Shown here one piece after another: positions 42,866 to 52,119 of a DNA stretch of 64,000 nt. A program made the position numbers and the translations under genes. Below the pieces are notes generated by a model. The model was not told the origin of the DNA, did not search any database, and saw only the letters and a program-made list of their open reading frames with translations. Source of the DNA: Bryoerythrophyllum caledonicum (lineage: Eukaryota > Streptophyta > Bryopsida > Pottiales > Pottiaceae); assembly GCA_963971425.1 (NCBI GenBank), contig OZ020514.1, forward strand, positions 17,705,406-17,769,405. The letters are read 5' to 3'. The stretch's first letter is position 1. Each line of letters starts with the position of its first letter.

Positions 42866-44398
42866 TTAAGGATTTAGAAGTTGGTTACATTCATTTATGT
42901 TTGGATGAGTAGTGATTATTAGTGCATATAAGATGTGGGGTGGTGGATGCGTATTTTTTTGTTGTATGTATTGGGCAATGTTTGGGTGGGAAGTGTTGTG
43001 TATGTGGTGTAATGTATGTGTGTTTTTTAGAAATGGTACGAAGGGTTTTGCAATGTGTTCATATTCTGGTTGGAGTTTTATGGTATTAGGTATAAAGTAG
43101 ATTTTGGCATTTTTCTTATGTGATGTAGGATGTCTTTTTAGTATATTGGGCATGGGTCCCGGGTTGGTTTCAATGTCTCCTCCTAGAAGTAGTAGAAGTT
43201 TGTGGTATATATGTTTAGTGGTGTATTTTAAAGGCTTTGTTGTGTTATTAATGACTTGTTGGTTTGAGGGTAGGTGGATGTTTGTATTTTGTGTGTGAGT
43301 TGTGGGTTTATTTATTTTTATAGTAGGTGTAGTTGTTTTCGTCTTTAGTTTATTTTTTGTCCATGTGCTTTTTGTGGTTGTTTTTGTTTTAGTAGTGTAT
43401 GGATGTATATATGATTGGTTGTATTTCATCTTGGTTGTTTTTGTCCGTGTGCATATGTAACTATTATGTTTAAGACTATTTTTATGTGGGTTTATGTTGG
43501 TTTTTAAAGTGGCTTTTAAGTCCTTTTTTTCATATGCGGTGTTATTATATACTTTGTGGTTTGTACAATTGTTTGTTTTGGTGTTTGTATTAGTATTTGG
43601 TATGAAATATGTTTTGTCATTCTTTTTGTGCGAAGCGGGGTGTCTTTTTAATATGTTCGGCATGGGTCTTGGGTTAGTCCTCATGTCTCCTCCAATTAAC
43701 ATTAGTAGTTTGTGGTAGATGGGTTTTTTGTTTTGTTTTAGAATTTTTTGTTTTTGAATGTGGCTTTGGTATTTGTGTTTTTTTGATTGTATGTGTTTGT
43801 CTTTGTATGTGTATATGTATATGTATGTGTTTCGTTGATGGTGTGTGGTTGTCTTTGTGTGTGTGTATGTAGTTTTATGTGGTATTATATTAGTATTCTT
43901 TTGTATGTTTGTATTAGTGTATGTCACGGTTTTTGTCTTAGTATTTGTATCAGTATCTTTGTTAGTATTTGTGTTAGTATTCGTATGAGTACACGTACCA
44001 CTATTTGTATTGGTATTTGTATTTGTATAAGTATAAGTATTTGTATTTATATACATACCCGTATGTGTAGCAGTATACGTACCAGTATTTGTATCAGTAT
44101 ATTTATAAGTATACTCATCGATGTATGTATCAGTATAAGTATCGGTGTACGTATCAGTATATGTATCCGTATATTGAAATAATGAGTTTTGTAAAAGATT
44201 TCTTTCTAAACATATTTTGTCTAAAACTATGATTTCTAAAAACAGATTGATATTTATTTCAATCAGATTCGTATATATTTTTACATTTATTAGAATTTCT
44301 ATTTTTAGTAAGTCTATTTTTGGCACCTTCGGCGCCCAGCCGGCCAGCGAGACATTAATCCCACCCCCAATTTTAATAATCCTACATACTCTCAACAA
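42866..44398 (-). CDS. LINE ORF2 N-terminal part with duplicated 2A region, copy R
   Basis: Same frame as the main ORF2, ending at the TAA at 42866. It starts with a hydrophobic stretch, then a long Thr/Tyr/Asn repeat (QYTDTYTDTYTDTYTD, TNTNTNTNSGT). Then a first HKLLMLIGGDMRTNPRPMPN block and, 510 bp later, a second HKLLLLLGGDIETNPGPMPN block. Both are followed by ILKRHPxSHKKNxKxYFIPN, so the segment is a tandem duplication. The second block keeps the 2A core; the first has lost it. After the second 2A the protein runs into the APE region (EYEHIAKPFVPFL). Cleavage would free a Thr-rich leader from the enzymatic polyprotein. Confidence 0.85.
   Translation of the reverse strand: MLRVCRIIKIGGGINVSLAGWAPKVPKIDLLKIEILINVKIYTNLIEININLFLEIIVLDKICLERNLLQNSLFQYTDTYTDTYTDTYTDTYIDEYTYKYTDTNTGTYTATHTGMYINTNTYTYTNTNTNTNSGTCTHTNTNTNTNKDTDTNTKTKTVTYTNTNIQKNTNIIPHKTTYTHTKTTTHHQRNTYIYIYTYKDKHIQSKKHKYQSHIQKQKILKQNKKPIYHKLLMLIGGDMRTNPRPMPNILKRHPASHKKNDKTYFIPNTNTNTKTNNCTNHKVYNNTAYEKKDLKATLKTNINPHKNSLKHNSYICTRTKTTKMKYNQSYIHPYTTKTKTTTKSTWTKNKLKTKTTTPTIKINKPTTHTQNTNIHLPSNQQVINNTTKPLKYTTKHIYHKLLLLLGGDIETNPGPMPNILKRHPTSHKKNAKIYFIPNTIKLQPEYEHIAKPFVPFLKNTHTLHHIHNTSHPNIAQYIQQKNTHPPPHILYALIITTHPNINECNQLLNP
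43154..43177 (-). other. Intact 2A-like motif, copy R
   Basis: DIETNPGP, codon-aligned with ORF2 (codon 408 of the frame from 44398) and preceded by LLLLLGG. It matches the ribosome-skipping consensus and closely resembles LINE 2A peptides such as that of L1Tc (LLLSGDIEQNPGP). Confidence 0.9.
43664..43687 (-). other. Decayed 2A motif, copy R
   Basis: In-frame duplicate reading DMRTNPRP: the Glu and the Gly of the core are both Arg, so skipping is not expected. Confidence 0.85.
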
Positions 44399-44503
44399 AT
44401 TTCTACTATTTAATAGCGAACTCCCCTCATCTTTATATATAACAAATTTAATATTACTATTAACTTTCCATTTATCCCTGTAGATTATATTCCAATTTCT
44501 ATT

Positions 44504-45350
44504 TTATGTATGTACTCTTTCATTATTACTATCTTCTCTATTTATTTTTACTCTGAAATTTTTGTTTCTCATTACAAGTTTGGTTAATTTTGCATCCGTT
44601 CTTTTTGAATTTCTTACGAAGTATAATCTATTTTTAGTATTGCTGTTTATAGCTATAGCCTTCCTATTTATATTCTTATTATATTTGATTCGCATTACAA
44701 TTTTGGTGCATTTTTCATCCTTCTTTTTTGAATTTCTTAGGAAGCATATTCTATTTTTAGTACTATTGTTTATAGCTATATTCTTCCTATTTGTATTCTT
44801 ATTATATTTGATACGCATTATTGTTTTGGTGTATTTTTCATCCCTTATTTTTGAATTTCTTAGGAAGCATATTCTATTTTTAGTTCTGATATTTCTAGCT
44901 ATGTTCTTCATGTTTGTATTCTTATTATAATTACTTCCTATTACTAATTTGGTGAATTTTCCATTCCTCATTTTTGAATTTCTTAGGAAGCATATTCTAT
45001 TTTTAGTTCTGCTATTTATAGCTATGTTCTTCATATTTGTATTCTTATTATAATTAATTTCCATTACTAATTTGGTGAATTTTCCATCCCTTATTTTTGA
45101 ATTTCTTAGGAAGCATATTCTATTTTTAGTACAATTGTTTATGTCTATGTTCCTAATATTTGTATTCTTATGATAATTAATACTCATTACTAATTTTGTT
45201 ACTTTTCCATCCCTTATTTTTGATTTCCTTAGGAAGTCTATTCTATTTTTAGTACGGCTATTTATTGCTCTGTTCTTGTTATATGTATTCTTATGATAAT
45301 GGTTTTCTACCTGACCCTTTATTTTCTTCTTACATATCCTCTCCGATTTT
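44504..45350 (-). repeat. 123-bp coding satellite inside LINE copy R
   Basis: About 6.5 units with 123-bp period; the word attctatttttagta recurs near 44620, 44743, 44866, 44989, 45112 and 45235. On the minus strand the units stay in frame and encode a 41-residue repeat, KNTNMKNIAINSRTKNRICF then LRNSKMRDGKFTKLVM and a short linker; 44504-45187 is open. Copy L lacks it. Confidence 0.85.
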
Positions 45351-45359
45351 TTCGTTTTA

Positions 45360-46535
45360 TTAATTTATATTTCTTGCTCTATTTGAAACCTTTGAAATTT
45401 CATAAATATCTATCTTCTTCCTATTTAGTTTATAATATCTCTTTTTACTCTCCTTGATTTTCCTATTTTTAGCCATTTTTTCATCCCTTATCTTCTGATG
45501 GTTTCTGAATTTAGATTCCCTTCTACCCTTATTTATCTTTATTACAAGAAGTCCTTTATTGTTTTCATTATTATTGTTTCCTTTTTTGTTATATGTAGTT
45601 ATGATACTTATTTTCTCTTTCCTTTTATTATTTATTCTAATTCCATCTCTTCTCTTATTCCTTTTATTATTTATTTTTGTTTTCATACTTTTGTTTTTTG
45701 TTTGTATATTTAATCTATATCTTTGATTAATTTCATCCATTTCATTTATTTTTGGGTTTGTTTTTATTTTATTATGTGTAGTTGTATTGGTTGTGGTTGT
45801 ATTGGTTTTCGTCTTCACACGTGTGTTTTTATTGGTATATGTCTTGGTATTTGTTTTAGTATTAGTATTTGTCTCAGTATTTATGTCAATGTTTGTCTTA
45901 GTATAAGTATTTGTACCAATATTCATTCCAGATTTCGTACTAGTCTCCATATCAGTATTTAAACCTGTATTTGTATCAGTATTCGGTCCAGTATTCGTAT
46001 CAGAACCCGTATCAGTATTTGTTCCAGTGTTTGTACCTGTATATGTAATAGTGTGTGCATTATTGTTGGTATTTTCACTATGTATTGTATTGTATGTTAT
46101 GGGATATACTGTCGGCTTCAATTTTGTGTATGGAGCTTGAGATATGTATATTCCCATTTTTTTAATACAGTGTAGGTATTTCTTAATGCGAGTTTTGGTA
46201 TAATGTTGTATTTTGTATTGAGAGTATTGTTTAATACAATAGAATTGTTTGTGTAGTGCAAGTATTGGTATTTCTTTGTGGCTAAGGTATGTAAATGTTT
46301 TTGTATAGTTTTTGTATTGCATATAGTAAAAAATACAGCGTTTGGTATAGTATGTAGTATGGTATAGTCTACTGTATTTATCATGGTATTGGGTAAGGTC
46401 TCTAATACGGTATGTGTATATCGTTCTCACATACTTGTATGCTATTGCATATTTAAGACTAGTGTCAATAAAGTATTGTAAACTATAGTATATTGTAAGA
46501 TAGGTATGTATTTCCCTGCGGTCTTGGGAGGTCAC
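45360..46535 (-). CDS. LINE middle ORF, low-complexity, copy R
   Basis: 391 codons opening right after the ORF1 stop: ORF1 ends ATG TGA, and this frame can start at the overlapping GTG or be entered by frame change. It is Tyr/Thr-rich (YKYVRTIYTYRIRDLTQYHD), then Thr/Asn repeats (TGTNTGTNTDTGSDTNTG), then Lys/Asn-rich (NNKRNKRRDGIRINNKRKEK). Copy L has the same Tyr-rich and Thr-rich parts after its insertion. No known domain. It may be an untranslated remnant or an extension of ORF2. Confidence 0.5.
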   Translation of the reverse strand: MTSQDRREIHTYLTIYYSLQYFIDTSLKYAIAYKYVRTIYTYRIRDLTQYHDKYSRLYHTTYYTKRCIFYYMQYKNYTKTFTYLSHKEIPILALHKQFYCIKQYSQYKIQHYTKTRIKKYLHCIKKMGIYISQAPYTKLKPTVYPITYNTIHSENTNNNAHTITYTGTNTGTNTDTGSDTNTGPNTDTNTGLNTDMETSTKSGMNIGTNTYTKTNIDINTETNTNTKTNTKTYTNKNTRVKTKTNTTTTNTTTHNKIKTNPKINEMDEINQRYRLNIQTKNKSMKTKINNKRNKRRDGIRINNKRKEKISIITTYNKKGNNNNENNKGLLVIKINKGRRESKFRNHQKIRDEKMAKNRKIKESKKRYYKLNRKKIDIYEISKVSNRARNIN

Positions 46536-48238
46536 ATGTTTGACTCAATTCTTGGATTGTTGGTTTTCCCCGTGATAGCTCGCATGGTTTGGAGTGTGGC
46601 AAGCATGGATTCCTCAATTGCCTCCATCTTTTCTTTCAAGTCATCGTGTAACTTGTCCGCATACTCCCTATTTTCTTGCCTTAGCTTCTTGTTGTTCTCC
46701 TCCAATAATTCTATCATGTCCTTCTTGGTGATGACCTCACTTTGCATGTTGAAGGTGGTCATTGTGTTCACAATGGCGGTATTGATGTCGCTAAATCCAA
46801 AATCCTTCACTTGGTCTTCGGTCGGTGGTTTTAGGCCTTCTAAGCTTCTAATGTGTGGTGCAAAATCCACATAATTTCCTCCAATGACATGTGTTTTCTT
46901 CACAAAGGTTCTATACACGATTGGGTTAGCACAAAGCACATTTGCACTACCATTGTGATTATTGCCTTCGGACCGGTGGAAATAAATAGACCTCACATTA
47001 GCTCCTCCCATTATTCTATAGATTTCGTGGGTGGTGTGTGGTGTGTCCAAACGGAGAGGGAGTGGTGAAAGAGTAAGAGTCAAAGCATCTTTTCTAGCCT
47101 TAGTTTCGAAAATACCTTTTGGTCCTTTTGAGTCAAGGACTTGTTTTGCTTGCACGACCTCCTTTCTCATGGTAATATGGTGCAACAATATCTTGGCCAC
47201 TTGTTGAGGTGTGGTCGCCATGATAAAGGCATGGGATTCGCCAAGTACCTTATGTACTCCGGTGATCTCAAACTTGTGTCCCCGATGAAAGCTATTTTCG
47301 AGTACTTCCTTGAAGAGCACTTGTGCGGAGATGTTCACTAGAGTGTCACACTTAACCTTCACGGAGAGGTTAGAACCATTGGCAATTCCATGATATGTCT
47401 TACACACCTTTCCAACTACATATTCACCATCAATCGTTAGAATAAAGGGCTTAATGCCCTTGAGTAGCATTAGACCATCAATCTCCGGTTTAAGGAGGTG
47501 CAATTTAACACTTCCTGCCCATACCCCTTTAATTTTTCCATGCTTAATGCTTAAACATTGGATGTCAATTGGGTCAATAAGGTCTATCCCAAGTATAATG
47601 TCCATTTTTTTAAGTTTTTCTTCAACCATCTTCTTTACAACATCTTTCATGATAGGAGTTTTGGGAGTTTCAAAGAAGATAGCAACATGAAAATCAAGGG
47701 AGAGACCGGAACTCTCACTAGTTTTGATGTCGAAAGGCACTTGAGTTACGTTGTAGTGTTGGCCTTCAACTCCATTCCTTGTCATGGGGTATAGTAGTTG
47801 CGGGGTTCGTGGGAAGGCCGTCCTAGTGTTGCATACCTCCAAAGCGTCCTCCTCCTTCATTCCCCTTGTCATCATGTCTTCTGCCGACTCCCCGCTAAAT
47901 AGTTCTTCTGCACCTTCTTCAATTGCCAAGGCCTCCATGGCTTTGAAACCCATCCAAAACTTGGGCTTAGTGAGTTCTGGTTCATAGAAGGACTTACCTT
48001 TTTCATTGGGGGTGAACTTGCTCTTCTTACTTGTGTTGTTCTCCTCTTCTGTTCTTATCTGTGGCCTCATGTTGTGGGTTCTATGAGGTGTGCTGTCCGG
48101 GGATTCAACATCCATGTATGTGGCCAAGTTCTTCTTCGCGTTCCTTGATGGTTGGTCCTCTTGTAGTCTCTCATCCTGTGAGCTGGTTTCTGGATTTCGT
48201 AAAGTCCTTCCTTCTGAAGTTTTCCTCGAATTCATCAT
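46532..48238 (-). CDS. LINE ORF1 protein, copy R (intact)
   Basis: 568 codons from ATG 48238 (MMNSRKTSEGRTLRNPETSS) to TGA 46532. Charged, disordered N terminus (to about 90); a conserved block KPKFWMGFKAMEALAIEEGA; mixed alpha/beta middle (KPFILTIDGEYVVGKVCKTY, ITGVHKVLGESHAFIMATTP); a possible RRM-like strand-helix unit around NVRSIYFHRSEGNNHNGSAN; C-terminal coiled coil from about residue 490 (LLEENNKKLRQENREYADKL). The expected role is RNA binding and RNP assembly. Unlike ORF2, the coding strand has ordinary G content. About 90% identical in protein to copy L. Confidence 0.85.
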   Translation of the reverse strand: MMNSRKTSEGRTLRNPETSSQDERLQEDQPSRNAKKNLATYMDVESPDSTPHRTHNMRPQIRTEEENNTSKKSKFTPNEKGKSFYEPELTKPKFWMGFKAMEALAIEEGAEELFSGESAEDMMTRGMKEEDALEVCNTRTAFPRTPQLLYPMTRNGVEGQHYNVTQVPFDIKTSESSGLSLDFHVAIFFETPKTPIMKDVVKKMVEEKLKKMDIILGIDLIDPIDIQCLSIKHGKIKGVWAGSVKLHLLKPEIDGLMLLKGIKPFILTIDGEYVVGKVCKTYHGIANGSNLSVKVKCDTLVNISAQVLFKEVLENSFHRGHKFEITGVHKVLGESHAFIMATTPQQVAKILLHHITMRKEVVQAKQVLDSKGPKGIFETKARKDALTLTLSPLPLRLDTPHTTHEIYRIMGGANVRSIYFHRSEGNNHNGSANVLCANPIVYRTFVKKTHVIGGNYVDFAPHIRSLEGLKPPTEDQVKDFGFSDINTAIVNTMTTFNMQSEVITKKDMIELLEENNKKLRQENREYADKLHDDLKEKMEAIEESMLATLQTMRAITGKTNNPRIESNM

Positions 48239-50600
48239 GCTTGGGGGTGTGAGGTCGCCGGGGGATGGGAGGTCGTTAGTGGGTGGGAGGTTTCTGGTGG
48301 GTGCAAGGTCACTAGTGGGTGTGAGGACTGTAATGGATAGGAGGTCATTGGAGGGTGGGGGGTTGCTAGTGGGTGGTAGGTCGTAAGTGGTTGCGAGGCC
48401 GTTGGGGGGTAGGAGGTCGCTGAGAAGTTGGGGTCCTTGGGCAGGGGTCAGGAGTCCAGGCAGGGTCGCGTTGTGCCTGTTCTGTGGTTGTCTTCGTGAG
48501 GGGGGTGGTTGCTTGGCTTCTGTTGGAGCGGGTGACCTCGGGTGGGTGTAGGGTTTGGGTTGGGTTTGAGCACCGACTTGGGCTTCTTCAGGGACGAGGA
48601 GCGGTCGCCTGGGTGCTGCGGAGCCTCGTGTAGTGGTGGGTTTTAGGCAAGTGCCGTCTGTGGAGATCGAGCGCCGTCTGTGTAGTCAGTTGGTTGCCGC
48701 GGGGGCTTCTGCGTATGATCTAGCTGCTGCAGGGGCTTCTGCGTACGATCCAGCTGCTGCGGGGGCTTCTGCGTACGATCCAGCTGCTGCGGGGCCTTCT
48801 ACGTATGATCTAGCTGTTGCGAGGGCTTCTACATACGATCCAGCTGCTGCGGGGCCTTCTGCATATGATCTAGCTGCTGTAGGGGCTTCTCCGTATGATC
48901 CAGCTGCTGCGGGGGTTTCTGCGTACGATCCAACTGCTTCGGGGGCTTCTTCGTATGATCTAGCTGCTGCGGGGGCTTCTGCGTACGTTACAGCTGCAGT
49001 GGGGGCTTCTGCGTAGGATCCAACTGCTTCGGGGGCTTCTACGTATGATCTAGCTGTTGCGGGGGCTTCTGCGTATGATCCAGCTGCTTCGGGGACTTCT
49101 GCATATGATCTAGCTGCTGCGGGGGCTTCTGCGTATGATCCAGCTGCTTCGGGGACTTCTGCATATGATCTAGCTGCTGCGGGGGCTTCTGCGTATGATC
49201 CAGCTGCTGCGGGGGCTTCTACGTACGATCCAGCTGCTGCGGGGGCTTCTACGTATGATCCAGCTGCTGCGGAGACGAGCTTGTACAAGGAGAGGAGCAG
49301 CCGTCCAGTTCTAGTCCGGGCGCGCTTGTCTAAGTGGATATAGGGTTCGGGGAGGGTTGAGTCGGGTCTGGGTAGAGGTGAGGGTTGTGGGAAGGGGGGG
49401 TTGTGAAGGTGTAGGAGGGGAGTTGCAGAAAGAATTGAAGGTGTTGTAGGAATGCTTACCTCCTTGTTTGTCTTTGAGCTGAATCTTGCTTGTTCGTGGG
49501 ATACTTGCTGCTGTATAGTTCTTGCTTGACTGCCAATCTCCTTCTGTTGATCGCCTCCAGGTCGCCTATCGCAGCTGCTGCTGGTGTGTGGGGTTGAGAT
49601 GTTGGTGTAGATCGCGAGCTGATGTGTGTGCGCGTGGTTGATCCTCAACTTTCGGGGTGGGTTGAGGCCTTTCTGTACTCCTTGTGCTTGTTGTATAGAT
49701 CTGTAGTGATTTTGCGAGCGCTTCTGCGTGTAATGTATAGCTACAACCTTCCTAGTGATGTGCTTAAAGGTTGTCATGTGTCTAGGTGCTTGAAACGTGT
49801 TGTTTGATGTGAAAAGGATAAGGACTTGTAATCTAAGTATGACTTCTTTGCTGCAACGAAAAGATGAATGGTGATGGAGTTTGGTGAGGAACTTACCTGG
49901 ATCTGGAAGAGTTGACCTTTGGAGTTGCCTGTATAGATCTGGAGTTTTGCGCGTTTGGATCCCCGTAGACTTCGCGGTCGATGTGTCCGGCAGCGATCTG
50001 TGGGCTGCTGTTCTGCTGGGATTGCCGATGTCGGCTCTGCTGTTGCAGCAGCTGGTCCTCTTGGCGAGATCCACTCCTGAGTGTGAAGACCTACATGCTT
50101 TGTTAGCGAGATCTAGTGTTAAGAACGAATAATCATAAGAGATAGGAGGGGGAGGGGTAGCCTGTAGTAATGAATTGAGGCTGCGTTGCAGCCGTATTTG
50201 GTGATGTCCACGCGCTGTCTTGGAGTTTAAGTTCCTGGGTTGGGGTGGGGGACTTGCTGGGGAGGGTTACAGATTAGATCCCTACACTCCAGATCTTGGA
50301 TGGGACGTTCTCTATGTTAGCTCAGTGTTTGCAGATCTGGCCCAACACTAAGTTTCCCGCTTCAGAACAAACTTGCACAAATCTGCACCTACTAAGGACA
50401 TCTTCCAACTCCCTCCTCAGATCTGGTGTCCGAGCCAACCAACACGTCTACTTTGCAACTCAAATCTCACCCAAGCCACCACAGATCTGCTTACTACGAG
50501 GACTCTCAATAGGGCCAGCCAACTCCTATTGCACGCAGTTTGCAGCTCACAGGCTAAGTCCCCACTCCCCTCACTAGGAAATACGGAGCTCACTCGCTGG
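48239..50600 (-). other. 5' leader of LINE copy R
   Basis: Leader upstream of ORF1. It contains a 462-codon minus-strand open frame (48686-50074) whose second half is the minisatellite below (AAGSYAEAPA repeats) and, between 48239 and 48420, a Pro/Thr-rich stretch. AGATCT-rich sequence near 50.28-50.5 kb resembles the start of copy L. Translation of the leader frame is unproven. The 5' limit is approximate. Confidence 0.5.
48690..49275. repeat. 30-bp minisatellite, about 19 units
   Basis: Plus-strand units of the type gcttctgcgtatgatctagc plus tgctgcgggg, in register for nearly 590 bp. They encode ASAYDLAAAG on plus and AAGSYAEAPA on minus with no stop on minus. Variation is mainly at tat/tac and cta/cca positions. 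Confidence 0.95.
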
Positions 50601-50879
50601 TCATTTTGACACACATTGAACCAACGATTAGTTTGCACTCAAATTATGGACCATGGAGGGAAGAGGTAAGGCTAAGAAACCCAAGAGGACTAGTGGGCCG
50701 AAGGTGGAAATTGATGGCGAGGAGTTGGACACCTTGATCGATTGTTTGTAGAGCCTAAGAGTGAAAGGTTCCCCAGCCACAGCAAGTGGTAGCCACGGAG
50801 ACCTTGAGCTTTCACCCATAGCCAAATCTCGCACGGGGCCCCAGAGTTTGCGTAAACTAGGTACGAAAGTGTTGAGCAC

Positions 50880-51170
50880 GGAATCTGTGAAGTATTGGAC
50901 TTCATTAGGTGGGGACGGGAGTACATTGTGGCGTTTGCTTCCACGAACAACAATGCAAAGTCCAACTATTTGTCCTATGAGGGGGAGGTTTTGCCGCGGT
51001 TTGGGCCATAGCCCATTTTAGGTTTTATTTGTATGGACATCGTTTTACATTTGTGATCGACCATCGACCTTTGAGGTGGCTCATGAAGTCTAACAAGCTT
51101 ACAACATGGAACACTTTATCTTGCTTTTTTTTTGTAGACCGTAATAGAGTTGGGCACCAAATAGAAAGGT
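50880..51170 (+). mobile_element. Ty3/gypsy fossil fragment (RNase H part of pol)
   Basis: Residues such as AFASTNNNAKSNYLSYEGEV and HRFTFVIDHRPLRWLM match the RNase H region that follows the RT of Ty3/gypsy elements (SYEGE...FVxTDHxPLxWL). It is an old, broken fragment with several breaks and no LTRs nearby. Confidence 0.65.
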
Positions 51171-51276
51171 TCTAAGCAGCTGTTAGGTAATGGTACTTTT
51201 TTTCTGAAAGCCATCTATGTTCCTCAATCTGGCACTTCCTTGTATGGTAGTCTAGAAGAATTGCCACTCTCGGCCC

Positions 51277-51900
51277 TTGATGATCCGCATTGGCCCCTTC
51301 TGGACTTTTAGAGCTAAGCTTGTGGTGGACATTGCGGAAGCAATGAAAGGGAAAAGTGGTAGTAAAGCGGCACATGTGAAGTGGTTCATGTCGGTGCACG
51401 ACATGGTGGACTTCTTTTCCGTAGCAGACAACGTGCGTCGCACTTCCACAATGTATATCATCAAGGCAACATCGACAAAAACTTTGAATAATTTAATGGA
51501 TGCTGGATGGGACGAGAAGTTCCAAGCAGGGCAAGACATGCTTAAGTTCACCGTATGCAAGTCTAGCATGGTTTTCTGCTATCATTTAGCGCGATATGTG
51601 TTGTATCTCAATTTTTAGTACGTGTGCTATAAGAAGGAAGATAGTGTTTGTGTGCCCATCAATCAAGCTGTGCTTCCGCACATGATATCCATCACAGTCG
51701 AGTTTGGAAGGAAAGAGTTGCTTAGTTTCATGGTTAGTTCACTTTGGCCAGTTTTGTACATTCGAGAGGAGATCTCAATTTTGCTTCCGTGAGCGGTCAT
51801 CCCTGAGTACTACGACCTTGTTGTGAAGCGCCCTAGTTTGGCTGATTTTAAAACCAATGCTCGATCTGAGCGAAGCATAGAAATCAAAGCGTTGTCGTGT
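51277..51900 (+). pseudogene. Unidentified decayed coding region
   Basis: Open stretch RAKLVVDIAEAMKGKSGSKA, HVKWFMSVHDMVDFFSVADN and later VVKRPSLADFKTNARSERSI in one reading direction, with stops between. It looks like former protein-coding DNA; no family recognised. It may belong to the retroelement remnant before it. Confidence 0.35.
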
Positions 51901-52119
51901 AGAGAGGGGAGCGCTTTGAGAATTCACGGGGAATCTTGCTGCAACCGGAATAGATGGCAGGAGAGTCTAGTCGTGTCTTCAATTCTTCTGTTCTTCAAAT
52001 CTTCATATCTTCATCTCTTCGACTCTTCAAACAACCTCCCGTTGGCCTATCCTGTGGTGGCTCTAAACGGGTTAAGGGTAAAGGTAAGGTGATAAGAACC
52101 CACGGCCTCGGACGGGTAA

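Larger units (their letters stand above)
35895..50600 (-). mobile_element. LINE copy R, nearly whole
   Basis: About 14.7 kb, unusually long for a LINE (commonly 4-8 kb). In transcription order: leader with a 30-bp minisatellite (50.6-48.24 kb), intact ORF1 (48238-46532), low-complexity frames with a 123-bp coding satellite (46535-44504), and a single ORF2 frame from 44398 to 36143 (2A, APE, RT, chromodomain-like, unknown unit, RNase H, CCHC, nuclease-like) with one in-frame stop. A 3' hairpin lies near 35904-35930. Boundaries are approximate; no target-site duplication was identified. Confidence 0.9.

Noticed and set aside
43664-43687. Two functional 2A sites in copy R
   Set aside because: The upstream site has Arg at the Glu and Gly positions of the core, so skipping is not expected.
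48690-49275. CRISPR-like array
   Set aside because: 30-bp units are contiguous with no spacers; it is a minisatellite in a eukaryotic LINE leader.
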